This document shows, piece after piece, positions 1 through 11,707 of a stretch of 64,000 bases of DNA (position 1 is the stretch's first letter; each line of letters opens with the position of its first letter). The position numbers and the translations under genes are program-made. The notes beneath the pieces were generated by a model. It was not told the DNA's origin and ran no database searches. It worked only from the letters and a program-made list of their open reading frames with translations. Location: NCBI GenBank assembly GCA_944470555.2, contig OX104127.1, forward strand, positions 128,961,113 through 129,025,112, in the 5' to 3' direction. Source of the stretch: Heterobilharzia americana (taxonomy: Eukaryota; Platyhelminthes; Trematoda; Strigeidida; Schistosomatidae).

Positions 1-1406
1 AAAACGTTGCTGCTGGTATTATTGAGATGCTCTGCAATAGTACAACGACCAAAAGATAAACTAACTAGGTTAGTTCTTTTTTGCTTTGTTTATGAATTCA
101 AGATTTTTCTTGCTGTGAGTTTCATCAGTAGTTACTGTGAAAAATCTACTTTACATCCTCTTGTTAAGAGTATATATAACTGCATATTACTCACTGTAGA
201 GACCATATTAATCAATTACCTTCTGTCAATTAACATGCTTTCATAACCTTACCACAAACTACTAGACACCTGGCAGTTTCACCAATAGAAGCCATCCCTA
301 TTCCACCTAAACACCTAAAATATATGTTTGAAGAAAATTAGGTACAACCATTACTACCTCCTTGACTAGGAACTCTATGGTACCAGGCCCCTTTGAATTG
401 TGAACTACTGCTGTTTGTAAATCCCCTTGCATTGCTTAGTCTTGAAATGTATCACACTCATTTATTCTAGTATTCATGAATTTTTAAATTGATCTACCAT
501 TTCTGCCAGATTAGATCTTTTTACGTAGAATAATAAGCCGAAGATTATCTGAAACATGATGTGTATGAAAGCTATATATTTCAAAAATTCCGATTACATA
601 TAAATATGTCAAATGATTTGTGTGCTAATTCATTGTCAAGGTTATCATTTTAGAGAGCATTAAGTTGAACAACAATGTACAAAACACAACTCAGAGCTAT
701 ACAAAAAAAAATTGCATCATATCTCATTGTGTTTATCAATTTACATGTCAGTGAAGATAGATATTCGATGGGTGGAGAAATTATGATACGCAGCTAAGAA
801 TGGCTGAAAATCTGCCTAAATGGGATTTTATTTTACATGACTTCAGATAATCCGATGAGTGATGAAAAAATCTATTCTCGTCTATCAGAAAAAGCACAGG
901 CTAGAAACAAATGATAGGGGTTGATTTAAAGCAACCCTTAAAATTTTGCATAAAGGTAATCAGAGATGAGTGCTTTGATGTCTCAAAGTTCTAGTCACCT
1001 GTAAATTTAAACCCCTTTTATATATTTGAAAATAATTTGTATTCACTTTTAACTTAGCGTGTTGGTATAGATTTCAACTTTCTCATTGTGTTTTAGATTT
1101 CAGGTTTTCCTGTATTTCTTCTACTCTTATTATTCCTCTTACTCTTATGCCGTCTTTTAGTTGAATTGACCTTTTGTAAATCTTCATATATGTCATTTTG
1201 GAAGTTAGTCTATGACCAAATTCTTCGGAATCTAAATCGCTAATACATAATATGATTTGCGTGGTTTTCGTCTTCTCAATACGCTGACCAAATTTATCAA
1301 GTAAACTAATCCCTTTAAATGCTACCTACGTAATTATAAAACCATGTACTCACCAAAATTTAAGCGTAAAAGTTTTCACAACATTCAGTTTTCGTTTTAA
1401 TCATAC
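1..1406. other. Non-coding AT-rich stretch with one dispersed repeat
   Basis: No convincing coding exon or RNA gene is visible. The only structure noticed is at about 500-605, which aligns with 5570-5690 in the same orientation. Both contain a block reading roughly cgtag(a/t)ataataag followed by a purine-rich run and ttatctga. This suggests a decayed dispersed repeat. The first 55 bases are open in one frame, but too little is present to call an exon. Confidence 0.5.
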
Positions 1407-1604
1407 AAATCTTGTACGCATGAACTTCATTTTGAGTCTGAATCCCAAATATTCAGCATGATAAGGCTTAGTGCACATTAATAACCATTCAAATAGATTG
1501 GCAATTGTATTGGGTTGGAAAGATATAAAACCATCTACATGGATAGTCATTGTGAAGCTATTCCCGTCATATTTGATTCTGACATCCCCAATAACATGAC
1601 CAAC
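1407..1604 (-). CDS. Candidate internal coding exon, 66 codons, unknown protein
   Basis: Read on the minus strand, a pyrimidine-rich tract ending in ttttcccttcag precedes the block, and GTATGA follows it at 1406-1401 as a plausible donor. Between them are exactly 198 nt with no stop, in phase 0 at both ends, so the block encodes 66 residues. It starts VGHVIGDVRIKYDG and ends near LKMKFMRTRF. Codon content and residue mix look like a folded domain with alternating beta-type hydrophobic residues (SFTMTIHVDGFISF). I do not recognise the family. If the donor is not used, translation stops one codon later. No partner exon was identified. What is seen is the open frame and the splice-like borders; that it is a real exon is inference. 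Confidence 0.45.
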
Positions 1605-2760
1605 CTGAAGGGAAAACCATAGGAAAGAATATTCACATAACAAAATCAACTATGAGGGAAACTTAACAGATAACATGGCAAGTCATAATGAAAATTATAA
1701 AAGTTATTCACAGTTATAATAATTTGTAACACTGTCGAAAAAATCCAGTATGAAATTTATGCTCAGAACCTTTTATGAAAGTGAAACACACCATTTTATG
1801 CATGCATCGCGTTAAACTTTCAATGCAGTAAGTCCACCTAACGAAAGAGAACCAGCTGTGGACAGGTTGTCTTCAATTTTGAGGATGCATTACAATTAAA
1901 ATGGCTAGCTGGAAAGCATAAAGTGAAAGCAGCAAAAATAATAGCTGTATTAGGATAGCACGGACCCATTTTATTGCAGGATATTACACTGATTGCTTAC
2001 ACTCTGTACACAAATACACCTGGCCTGAACTGATCACTTAAGAAATTATCGACTTCAAGAAATAACATTGGTGTTACACAAGTGAAGTCCTAATAATTTG
2101 ATGATCATGGTAGCAAGAATAAGTGCTGGGGTCGTGCACTTTTAGAACATTCACCGAGTATTATTATGAGATGAAATGACAGAAAAGTAATTTGTTAATT
2201 ATCCGCTCACCGCTTTTTAAATTATCTGCGTAACGTATTTATTACTAACTGTCATATGTTTGCCTCTATTTAATGTCCAAGTTGCGTTGGTATTTGTTGA
2301 AAACTCATTCAATCTTTCTGTATATAGGTGGCCGTATTCTTACTTCTTTCAAATATAATCACTCGATCCTTACGACGCGATTTATATTACATCAGCACTT
2401 ACTCTAAACCCTTAAATAAATTCACTCAAGTAAGTAAAGAACTTTAAATTGTGATATCAAGATTGTTTTAGGTTGTAGCCATCTACTGAGTACCTTAAAA
2501 TAAAGTGGATGAATGCCATTCTTCTCAGACTACTGACTTCAAATTGTATAAATCTCATGAAAAATAAAAGTCCCTATCAGGTGGATAAGAATGACAATGC
2601 AAGAACGAAAGTCGGAAATCAGGTAAGATGAAGTGTAAGTGTCACTGGGTATACTGAAGGAAAAAAAGTGAATGTTGTTATCACTTTTCAGTAAAATATT
2701 TTTAATCAGTTTTCAAAAATCACTAAAATGCATTCTTTCTATCAATAAGAAGTGGTTATT
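1605..2760. other. No feature seen
   Basis: AT-rich sequence with stops in all frames. I see no recognisable repeat, exon with good splice borders or RNA gene. Confidence 0.4.
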
Positions 2761-2840
2761 GTGACCTGGTGGTCTAGTGGTCTAGTCCTCTCAAAAAGGA
2801 TGAAGTACGTGTCCTGGATTTCATTGCCAGCCAATATCCA
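2761..2840 (+). repeat. Smα-like tRNA/hammerhead repeat, internally deleted remnant
   Basis: The left part resembles a pol III A box (tggtctagtggtctag). The right part, cctggatttcattgccagcc, matches the 3' end of the Smα copies at 53.4-53.8 kb (cctggattctactgctagcc). The B box and the 5' half of the hammerhead, including the CUGANGA strand, are missing, so the ribozyme is dead. The family is the schistosome tRNA-headed satellite that carries a hammerhead. Confidence 0.6.
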
Positions 2841-3529
2841 TTATTAACAAATGTGAGTGACTTTAAACACAAACATTTAAAATTTAATGTCTAAAGAGAT
2901 GAAAAATGGCCCAATATTATTGGGAGCTTCAAGCTTGCGTAATTTAGCACTCATTAAATGTTTCATCTTTAGTAAAGTTTAATTTAAAACCCGTAGCCGC
3001 GGGCATATAGTGGTTAATTATAACAAGTTAGTTGATTTCTGAATAAATCTAAAAAGCTTCCATCTTTTTGAATTCAATACTCTTGCTATTGTCTAGAAAA
3101 ATTATAGCTAAAAGACCATCGGATTTTGAAAATGAAAAACTATCATAGAAATTTACACTACATTTTCATCAAGAAATAGACCTTCGTAATAGAATATACC
3201 AATTTCTATGCCTAAATATTGTGTTCTAAATATTTGATTTGCATGAAGAATCATAAACTTCTGCACTTATCATACAATTAAGGCCTGGGAAGGATTAATT
3301 CAAGTTATTTTGACTACAATAAATCAATAGAAACAGATTTCTGTCTAGGAAAAATGAAATTATAATAAACTTATTCTTAAACATAGCACGGGATCAGTAC
3401 ACTTCTGTGGTCTTAGCAGCGAATAAGGGCCGCAAATAGAAGATTTAGTGGTTTCATTTCTATGTCATTTGCATCGGAAATGCTAAAATAAAGCTCTTCA
3501 AAACAAGTGTGACTTAAAGTTGCTATTCA

Positions 3530-3715
3530 TCACAAACTGACAGGAGTTGCGGAACCACTAAAAAACTGACAGAACCGGATAGCTATTTAGTTCTAGCGTT
3601 GAACTCTTATGTAGTACATACCTACGACCACACTCACGGCTTAATGAAGGGTCATGAGGCTTCACGGTAAGCATATTACCACTGATTCTTCGAGCTGAAG
3701 TTCAACGGTCCCTAC
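3530..3715 (-). repeat. Family B tRNA/hammerhead repeat, diverged minus arm
   Basis: This stretch aligns end to end with the better-preserved minus-strand copy at 20495-20695. Shared blocks, as read on the plus strand, include ctgaca..agttg..gaac, the (t/g)catga.gct(t/c)cacg.. region over the B box, and ttaccactga at the A box. It is heavily mutated and its hammerhead core is not recoverable. It lies about 170 bp from a plus-strand copy of the same family, in head-to-head orientation, as at 12.5 kb and 20.6 kb. Confidence 0.55.
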
Positions 3716-3884
3716 AAACCTCTAAACTGAACTATTCTCCAATACTCAATAGTGTCGTGGTGACATGCTTTGGAATGGGATTTCCAGAAGTTCTAATAAT
3801 AAGTCTTGGCTAGCGGAGATAACCAAATTGATGGTGAGGACAAATATTAGACGATGTCATTGGAAAATGTCACTATATATGCAA

Positions 3885-4110
3885 GTTGATAAAAGTGGAA
3901 AAGTCCACACCACTGGATTCCGAATCGGTGACTCAGTGTTCATGTGCTCGTTGAGAAATCAGAAAGTCAAAGATTCCTTGCCTTGTACTGTCACGAGTGA
4001 ACACTGCCAAAGAGTCTCATACTAGGACGAACAGGATGCCTAATGCTTTCAGGTTTTCAATGGTTCTCTAACGGATATCAATCCAGGAGGAATACCAACC
4101 TGAACTCAAT
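3885..4110 (+). repeat. Family B tRNA/hammerhead repeat, diverged plus arm
   Basis: It shares ccactggattccga.tcggtg with the copy at 12718 and continues with the same tail order: gagtctcatactaggacga over hammerhead stem II, then a ggttttcaatg block and a tail like the one seen at 12890. The CUGANGA strand is lost (aagagtctc) and the second core strand has decayed to CGAACA, so the ribozyme is dead. It pairs with the minus-strand copy at 3530-3715. Confidence 0.65.
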
Positions 4111-6740
4111 AAATCCCGACTAACCTTCGAATCAGATTGTGACTCATCTTGTCGCTGACTGAACCGAACCAACAGACTACCGTTTGTGTGGGGGCTTTGG
4201 AGTGTGACTTCATAAATTGCTGGTGATCATAATCTGATAGTAATGAAGAATAGTGGCTAGTTAAGGAATCAACCAAGCATGCTTCATTCTGTTTAAGGCT
4301 CGTCATCAATATTTACTTGCCTTCTAGTAGTTCTTGTTGTTTCCACGGAGACTTAGTTGTTGCAGGTTTTAGTTTATCTAAATTTCACTGTTATCTCTTT
4401 ATGGATCATTACTATCGGAAGTGATTTAACAGCATTACACATAGCGTTATTCAGTAAGACTATTTATATTATCTACCTTATCTATCTTGAAATGAGTTTT
4501 TCAGCCACTTCAACGAGAAGTATAACCTTGAAGTGACAACAAAAAACACGTGAACTAGGCACTCTGCCACTAATCCTTTACCTCGTAACGTTTTTACTTT
4601 GAATTTATGTATGCACATATACTAAACTTTGGTTTGAAAGATCCCTTAGTTCTACTATCTAGCTGTTCGTAGTGATTTTCTTGACACAGAAGACTAGCTA
4701 CCAAGACAACGGAGTGTGTACATGTTTCTCTGCACCAAATGAGGGTTTCATGTGTACCATGTAATCACTAGTAGATTACAGTGATTGAAATTTTGGGAAT
4801 GTTAATGTGTAACGTGTTTTATTCTATTAAAGTACAGTGATAGGTCGTTACTTAGTGCATTCAATTTAAAAGCTACCCATTAATACAATAGAAGAAAAGA
4901 ATGATTCGTTTCTGTCTAAAAATATATTATGACTGACCACTAACTGAAAGATCTGCTGATTCAGACAAGCAACTGAACTCAGTGCATCATTATTGCGATA
5001 CCTGAAATTATTAATGCTGTCTACAAAAGTTGCAGATGAAAGTTTTCGGTTTCAATTTAAATGGCCAACTAATTGTGTAATAACACGACTTCTATGTAAA
5101 ATTGAACCTTAAGTTTAGAAACACTGAATGAGCAGATCATACTGAGCTAAAATGAAAACATACTCAGCACTTATCATCCCTCAGTTACCAGAATACCTGT
5201 ACAGTTTATCCTTAAACATTGTAGAACTTATTTTTACGAAGATGCACGAGCTTTGTTTACTTATTTTCAGGGAAGAATAATATATTAAAGTCTCAATAAG
5301 CAGACTGTCTATACTAAATTTCCTTTAGTTCATTTAAAAAACGGTCAAAATATTTTGTAAATAAATTTAGTTTGCTACTCCCACGGGAGCTGTGTAGGAT
5401 ATGGACTCATATCATTCATTGGATTACTGTATTAAAGGACAACAATAATGAACGTAACCATTATCCGTAACTACGGAGAAAATTTCAGCTATGAAATGAT
5501 TAATAAAATGATTCACTTCATAGCCCAAAGTGAACTGTCATTTTATATTTCACAAGTGAATCTTATTTGAAAAAATTAGCCCCTTTGATGAATTTGCGTA
5601 GTATAATAAGAAGACGGAGGTTATCTGAGAAATGTGATGTATTCATGCAACACATTTCTAGCAATCTGATCACATTAAATTATCGAGGTATTTTATATAA
5701 AGGATGAAAATAGGGTGGGGTAAAACAAGTAAATTAAGACAGCACAAGATTCGTTTATGTACAGTGTTTATTCCTATTCTTTTCGATACTTGAATGTGTT
5801 GAGGATATACGATAGTTTTATTTGATCTGTAATACACACTGATTAGCTTGAATATGGATGATACGAAAATAACATGGAAGTATTCAATCTTTTCCTTGCA
5901 ATATCATCCCATTTTCATGGTTCAAACGAAATAAAATGAGGGATGCATACATCAAGAAAATATTCAGCTTGTAGGGTTCTTCCTTGTCTTTTTTTATTCA
6001 AACGTAATTCTATTTTCTAAATTTTGTCTTGACCTTAAATCTAAAGAAAATCTCTTCCAAGTTTTAATACCCACCCATGTTGTTTTGTTTTGCTGATCTA
6101 AAACAAAATAATACTTATGTTACATAGAAATTAGTTTTCATGTTAAACTCACTTCTCGTGATAGGATATAAAACGTCGAAAAGAAGATTTATAGCATTTT
6201 TGCTTTGAAGAGATTCTTCTGAAGATACTCATCTTGAACACAAACTATATGATAAATTTTACCATAAGGGAAATTCGAGTTCAGATTCAAAAGAGACTAA
6301 AAGGTAAATTGGCTATCTTATTTCACAATGTCTTTGGTTACCTTTCCCCAAAACACAAATTGTTAAGTTTTTTGCATCCATAATAAAAAACTTTCACTCG
6401 TCCGTAGACATCATGCTATTGTAATTTTGAGAATGAATTCCTTCCAAATGTTGCTAGATGAATTCTGACAGCTTTTGGAAATCTCATGAATACCATCTTA
6501 GAATTTTATGAATGTTGGAGATTACTCCAAAAACTCATTTAATCAGAACCATATAGAGAAGGCATGTAGTAACTGCCATCAAGTTTAAATTGCATCTCCA
6601 TAATTTTCAGCGTGTTTGAAATAAAACAGTTCCGACATTTTGTGAGGGCATGCGGTTCCGGGTCCTTCAAGGAAATAATTAAGATTGAAATATCAGACAG
6701 ATATGTATATAAATCTTTTCTAAAAACCTTGGAGGGACGA
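4111..6740. other. No gene seen; one decayed dispersed repeat
   Basis: The only repeat noticed is 5570-5690, which aligns with 500-605. The segment 6539-6663 on the minus strand is open after a pyrimidine-rich acceptor-like tract. It encodes about 41 residues starting DPEPHALTKCRNC and ending in a stop, but there is no further support. The rest is AT-rich and closed in all frames. Confidence 0.4.
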
Positions 6741-7065
6741 TTCTGCTGAATTTCTGCAGCATTGTTCTCCTCTGAATCCAATATTTATGAATAAGGTTTC
6801 CATAGAAACAGTAAGAACTTGTTTTCGTCATTTTTTGGCGTCATGTTTCTTCCGACGAACCTTGGGAGATAGTCGTCTTGAAGTACTTTCTGAAGGTATT
6901 CCAACATAATCTTCTAATATGTTCGAATATCCTATCTCCCGAAATTCATCGGAAAGAACATGAGACTTAAACAATGACAAAAACAAGTTCTTACCTTCCC
7001 TACGGAGACCTTATGTATGAATACTGAATTCAGAGGAGACACTGCAGCAAATGTATACATAATGA
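6741..7065. repeat. 325-bp imperfect inverted repeat (long hairpin)
   Basis: The left half, about 6745-6900, aligns with the reverse complement of the right half, about 6905-7065. Matching blocks appear in the same order in both arms: ctgcag, ctcctctgaat, a t(a/t)ag-rich stretch, aagaacttgtttt, gtcat, tcatgtt.ttccga and gggagata. I judge identity to be roughly 70 percent over 150 bp, with a short unpaired centre near 6900. It could be a foldback or MITE-like element, or a head-to-head dimer of an unnamed repeat. No transposase or target duplication was found. Confidence 0.6.
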
Positions 7066-7119
7066 ATTAAAAAATATAAAGTTAGTCTTCCAGACCAATC
7101 TTGTTTGTATAACCACTGT

Positions 7120-7420
7120 TTTCTAAAATATGATTATTAATCATTCACTGTGAAATTGTTTGTCTCATAGCGTGGGATGTGGGCGTGTTGTGACTCATAT
7201 TCCCTTTCACTGCTTATGAAATGAAAACGTTCACTGATGACATTGTAATTATTCGGTTACAGTGAGACATGAACTGAAAATGTTCCATTTATATAGGCAT
7301 GTTAGAATGAAACAATATTCCCTAATCTTTCATTGAAATATGAGAATAAAGTGGAAATGAATACTATAAATAATGGGGATCAAAATATTGACAGTGCATC
7401 AAAAATATGAAGATTATAAG
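7120..7420 (+). repeat. Duplicated segment, copy 1
   Basis: It aligns in direct orientation with 8148-8460. Both start with ttctaaaatatgat, then aatcat, tgtgaaattgt and a cat(g/a)tg-rich core, then ttcatattct-like and attcgg blocks. Copies are about 1.03 kb apart and clearly diverged. It begins just outside the hairpin at 6741-7065, so the two may be parts of one composite repeat. No coding potential was recognised. Confidence 0.5.
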
Positions 7421-8147
7421 TTGTTGTTGATTCAAAAACATTAAATACAAGGATTATTGGCGAAGGTAAATGCAACAGTCATCCTTTCTATTTCCTTACT
7501 AGTAGTTGCCAGGAGGCAGCTGACTGAAGTCACTCTTGTCTGTTCGAAATTTTCGGAGTTGTCCGAATATGTAGGGGACTATCAATCTTTTTTAAGCATA
7601 ACTCACAAACCCTTTGCTGGAACTTGGTCCTATCAAAATAAGCTTCGTGGTTTATTTATATACCGAGTTGTTTTTCAGTTTCGTAACCTCCTTTAGATAT
7701 ATTCTTTGCCGCTTCATCTTAAAAACTACCTATTAGATTGTATCCTTTGAATATATATTACTTTAATTCGGCGTATAATTAGTTTTCCCTCATATGATTG
7801 CTGATAAGAACTGAAATGAATAAATGTTTTTGGCTATTTCGTTTTCAGCCACGTCACTTAGCTATAGACTTAGACAATTCATACAAAGGTAACGTATGCT
7901 TCATAGACTTCAGGATTTCCGGCAAATATTGTGTAAACTATTTATGAACTCCAATATCTACTTTATAGATCGCGAATCTAGGAGCAGACGTAAATGAATC
8001 CGTATAAATTTTTTGCAAAATAGGGCCAGGCGTAGATTTGTCGAATAGTTCTAAGAATCACTCTAGCAACCAACTAACTAGGTTTAATATTCAGCATGAA
8101 AGGTAGCCTAACTGGTTATTTTAGTGGTTGTTAAACTGACCTTTAGA

Positions 8148-8460
8148 GAAGTTCTAAAATATGATAAATAATCATCAAGTGTGAAATTGTATGCCTCTTG
8201 TTGTACGGCATGTGTGTGTATTCCAATTCATATTCTCCTTGATTGTAAATATCAGACAAAAAGATCACAGGTGACATTACAGTCATTCGGTAATTTTATA
8301 AGTACAACGGAATGGATGAAGCAGATATGTATGCCATATATGTATGAGCTATGGAAATTCTTTTATCTGTAGCATATACATTCCGAAGAATATCATTTAT
8401 GTATATTAGGATCAAACGGCACTACAAAAATGCTGAATCATTCATCCAAACATTCAAATA
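8148..8460 (+). repeat. Duplicated segment, copy 2
   Basis: Direct repeat partner of 7120-7420, with the same block order. The 3' limits are uncertain because similarity fades. An open frame of about 60 codons falls inside it but is not conserved in the partner copy, so it is not called a gene. Confidence 0.5.
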
Positions 8461-8594
8461 TTATTGTTTATGAAAGGTAATATTCCTGAGATTCGCATTA
8501 CTGCTTCATCAGATAGTCTGCATATTCTGCTGCTTGAAATTTCTAAGCATTTGAGTCACTTATCTAGATCATAAGAAAAGTTATTTGTGTAATT

Positions 8595-8725
8595 TTTTTT
8601 GTTTTATTATTATTTGTTATTTTTCCTTTGGGTTCCTAGTGGAACATAGGGCTTCAGTAGCACGTCTTTAATGCGCTCTGTTCTCTGGAATCTTTTGAAC
8701 CTGGCTCCACAACAGCCGAGGTTAT
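8595..8725 (-). mobile_element. RTE-clade (SR2-like) retrotransposon, 3' tip only
   Basis: Contains, in reverse orientation, the signature RTE 3' end also found at 11.1, 15.8, 29.1, 35.3, 47.1 and 58.4 kb (plus-strand reading: gggttcctagtggaacata, then cttcagtagcacg). The element ends in a short (TAA)n-like tail at 8595-8610. Only about 120 bp of the 3' region remains, a typical 5'-truncated insertion. Confidence 0.85.
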
Positions 8726-9534
8726 TTTTTTGTAGTTGACATTATCTTCATTTCATACGATAAAATATTCTTCCATCCCTTATGTCAAACAAATTTGTAT
8801 AAAATGGCGTTTTTATCAGATATTATCCTAATCAATTCATGTGTGAAATAGTTATTTTTGGTAGCAGACTTAAAAGTGTGTTGGATTAAAATAAAGTCAA
8901 AAAATGACTAACATTTTGTAAATGTGACGAACTTTCCAGCTTTATCCACTTAAAAATGACTTTCGTTACAAAATAAATCCAGCCCAATGACGGCTGAACA
9001 TCAGATATTTTCGTATGATTGAGTCTTGTCAACCAAAAGCTCCTAAATAACCCAAATCTTTTGCTACACTAAAAGACAAACTAAGCATAGACTTAAAGGA
9101 TTAAAAAGTCTCCTCGTTAAATCATGTCTCAGTTCAATACTTGTCCGTTTGCAATTGAATTACCCAGTTGTTTCAAACGAAAATTGCTTATCAAACAAGC
9201 CGATCCATTTATCACTTCAGGTCGAGAAGTACAGTTTCTGAGAAAAATGTACCCAATGAAATCTAACATACGAATAATTTTTCAATCAAGATATCTACGG
9301 TGTGTGAATGAAAACAGCATTCATCACTAAAGTAATAAATATGATATAATTTTTGTAATTATGAAAATCTCCCTAAGAATTAAAGTCTTTTCCAGTAGTC
9401 CTCTCAGGTGAATAAAACTGACTGATTGTTTTATAATGGTCTAAAAACCTTCACTAAAAAACTTCCTAAATATCTTTTTTACTCCCTTCATCAGAAAAAT
9501 TTCAACTTCCTAGTAAAACAAATGAAAATGAAAA

Positions 9535-9625
9535 AGTGTCATAGCTCAGTTGGTAGAAAGTCGAGCTGGAAACTCGGTGGTCGCCGGGTTCGAATCCAGC
9601 TCCGGTCGAAATTCTCATTTCGCCT
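9535..9625 (+). repeat. tRNA-derived SINE head (family D)
   Basis: It has a clear A box (tagctcagttggtaga) and B box (gggttcgaatcc) at tRNA-like spacing, plus an anticodon-like arm with stem CGAG/CTCG. The acceptor ends do not pair, and only about three of five T-stem pairs form, so a working tRNA is unlikely. The tail cggtcgaaattctcatttc recurs in inverted form at 15117, which marks it as a dispersed family. Pol III transcription is possible but only inferred. Confidence 0.7.
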
Positions 9626-10655
9626 TCAATCATCACCCAGTATCAAAAAGATAAAGATGAATTCCATTACTCAGCAAATAAATTACTGTTTAAGGGACAG
9701 TCATGCACCAAATGTCTTATAACCGTTTGGAAAGGAATTAAAATTGTATAACCAGGTTTCAGCGATGATGTGAAAGGTTGTATTTGCAGCGGTTAGGACC
9801 ATACAGACTGCTTCAGAGTGGTGAAAGTGTAAGAAGCCAGTGGCTATAAATCATTTTTTGAATAAATTTTAATTTTCTGAACATGTTTCCAAAACTTACA
9901 TTTTATTTGCTCAGAGTCATACTCGTTCGTGCTGTACATTGTTATTTGAGGCTATGGCTATTCTTACATACTATTTCAGCAATGAGCAAAAACGTTAACC
10001 CAAATAATAAACGCTCAGAAAAAACTATTCACTCTGACAAGCACGAACAAATCTAATGGCAAATATATTAATCCTATCTTTAAATAACAGAGTCACTCCA
10101 AAATGATTAGGAAAAATAAATGTCGAAAATACTACTCAGTACATAACACGTATTATCAGCTTAAAAAGCAAGCTAAAATTAAATATCACAGAACCTGATA
10201 CCTAGTTTTACATTATTGACTGAATGGTTCTATCAATCATATTTTGTTTCCAGGAAACAATCTCAAACCCAGAAACTAATTAAGGAGAAAATTATGCTAG
10301 ATAATTTACTATGTGTTCTTTTGAAATTACTCATACTTTGATGTAGAACTATGGATCGGAAGAAAATCTGACAGCCTTGAGCAGCAAATGCATCATAGAT
10401 AAAAGTTTAATGAACTCAATTACAGCGAAAATAATATGAAGCTACTTGTTCATTGTTAATCAGTGGTTACTTTTCCATACAGAGAAGTCTTCAGATGCTA
10501 GGTGAGTGCAGTGAGGCTAAAAAATATTCACATTGTAAGTGAAGACGACAGAAATGAAAATGACATGAATATAAATTATTAATGAAACCTTTTTAGAAAA
10601 GTTCACCTTCACAACTCGTGATTATGCAAATCTATACACAAACAGATCTAGAAGA
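9626..10655. other. No feature seen
   Basis: AT-rich sequence between a SINE head and an RTE tail. No exon, repeat or RNA gene was recognised. Confidence 0.4.
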
Positions 10656-10659
10656 AAAA

Positions 10660-11190
10660 GGCTTCATCAATGTATTACCAACTCAAAATGTTCAGATATT
10701 CAATTTATCAATGCTTCTATATAGTTCAGAGACTTGGCTGGTTATGGAAAGCATTTCTAACAAACCGAAGACATACATCATCAACATCTTCCGTCTACGC
10801 TTGCTCCATACTGAAGATCAGGTGGCCAGAAAGAATAAGCAGCAAGGAACTCTGGCCTGGCAACGAACCAACGAAGCAAGAACCCGTCGCCCAAGAAATA
10901 TGCAGAAGAAAGTGGAGATGGATTGAATGCAACATACAATAAGAAGACCATTAGGGGATATCACGCACCAGGACAGGCCAAGTCGTCGAGTGGAATTAAA
11001 ATGGGAAACGATGAATCGGGCGTCGCAGGGTGACGCGAAGGAGGAGATCGTATGAGGTAGAAATGAAAGCTTGTGGGCAGTCGTGGAGCCAGGTTCAAAA
11101 GACTGAGTAGAACAGAGTGAAATGGCGATGTGCTACTGAAGCCCTATACTTCACTAGGAACCCAGGGGACAAATAGTAATAATTCAATTC
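10660..11190 (+). mobile_element. RTE-clade (SR2-like) retrotransposon, 3' end, plus strand
   Basis: Frameshifted pieces of the C-terminal RTE domain are readable, for example NKPKTYIINIFRLRLLHTED, and in another frame KIRWPERISSKELW and ICRRKWRWIE. The untranslated end ggagccaggttcaaaagac...ctaggaacccaggg closes in a short tail (aatagtaataattc). The 5' part (endonuclease and catalytic palm) is absent, and stops and frame changes make it a fossil. In related full elements this region lies downstream of the reverse transcriptase core. Confidence 0.9.
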
Positions 11191-11538
11191 ATCAACATTT
11201 TCATATGATCAGACAATAAATTTGAATCACTGGATTAATCTTCAAGTAGCAGCGACAACTGAAGTCATACAAAGACTTCACTCTATAAGGTTTACATCCT
11301 GAAATGATGATTTCCACTGAAAATATTTCACTTATAAAAATAAACCATCCCAAAGGTCGAAACAACATAACTACAGTAGGGGAATACTGTTCAGTTCGTC
11401 CTTAGAAAGTCGATTTAACTGAATCACATTTTAAAGCAGATGGAATAAATACGGTGAAGCATAGATTGTTCTTTTGCCTTATTCGTATATCTTTCTTCGG
11501 AAAACTTCGTCAACTTGGTACACACATAAGGACTTCAG

Positions 11539-11707
11539 GTTTTATCGCATTTGTGCATGCTTGAATTAACTGACACTTACGGTTTTAATTTTGCAAGTAA
11601 ACATGATGAAAACTCTTTCACAAGGGCGGAAACTTTTGAAAATAATCCTAAATTCAGTTTTGACTTTTCGAAGTGCTATGTATTCGCAAAACTAAATGAA
11701 ATGATTG
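11539..11707 (+). CDS. Candidate internal coding exon, about 56 codons, unknown
   Basis: An acceptor-like ...ggacttcag precedes 11539, and a strong donor-like G|GTGAGT lies at 11707/11708. The 169 nt between them are open in phase 0 and encode a stretch starting VLSHLCMLELTDTYGFNF and ending FAKLNEMI. The residue mix is soluble and mixed-charge. The upstream pyrimidine tract is only moderate. I recognise no domain, and no flanking exon could be linked. Confidence 0.35.

Noticed and set aside
6827..7055. Minus-strand two-exon gene with a 29-nt intron
   Set aside because: The same sequence is an imperfect inverted repeat, so reading-frame evidence alone is unreliable. It is reported only as a finding.
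9535..9625. Possible functional tRNA gene (GGA anticodon-like)
   Set aside because: The acceptor stem does not pair, the T stem has mismatches, a serine tRNA would need a long variable arm, and the tail recurs as a dispersed repeat. It was kept as a SINE head.
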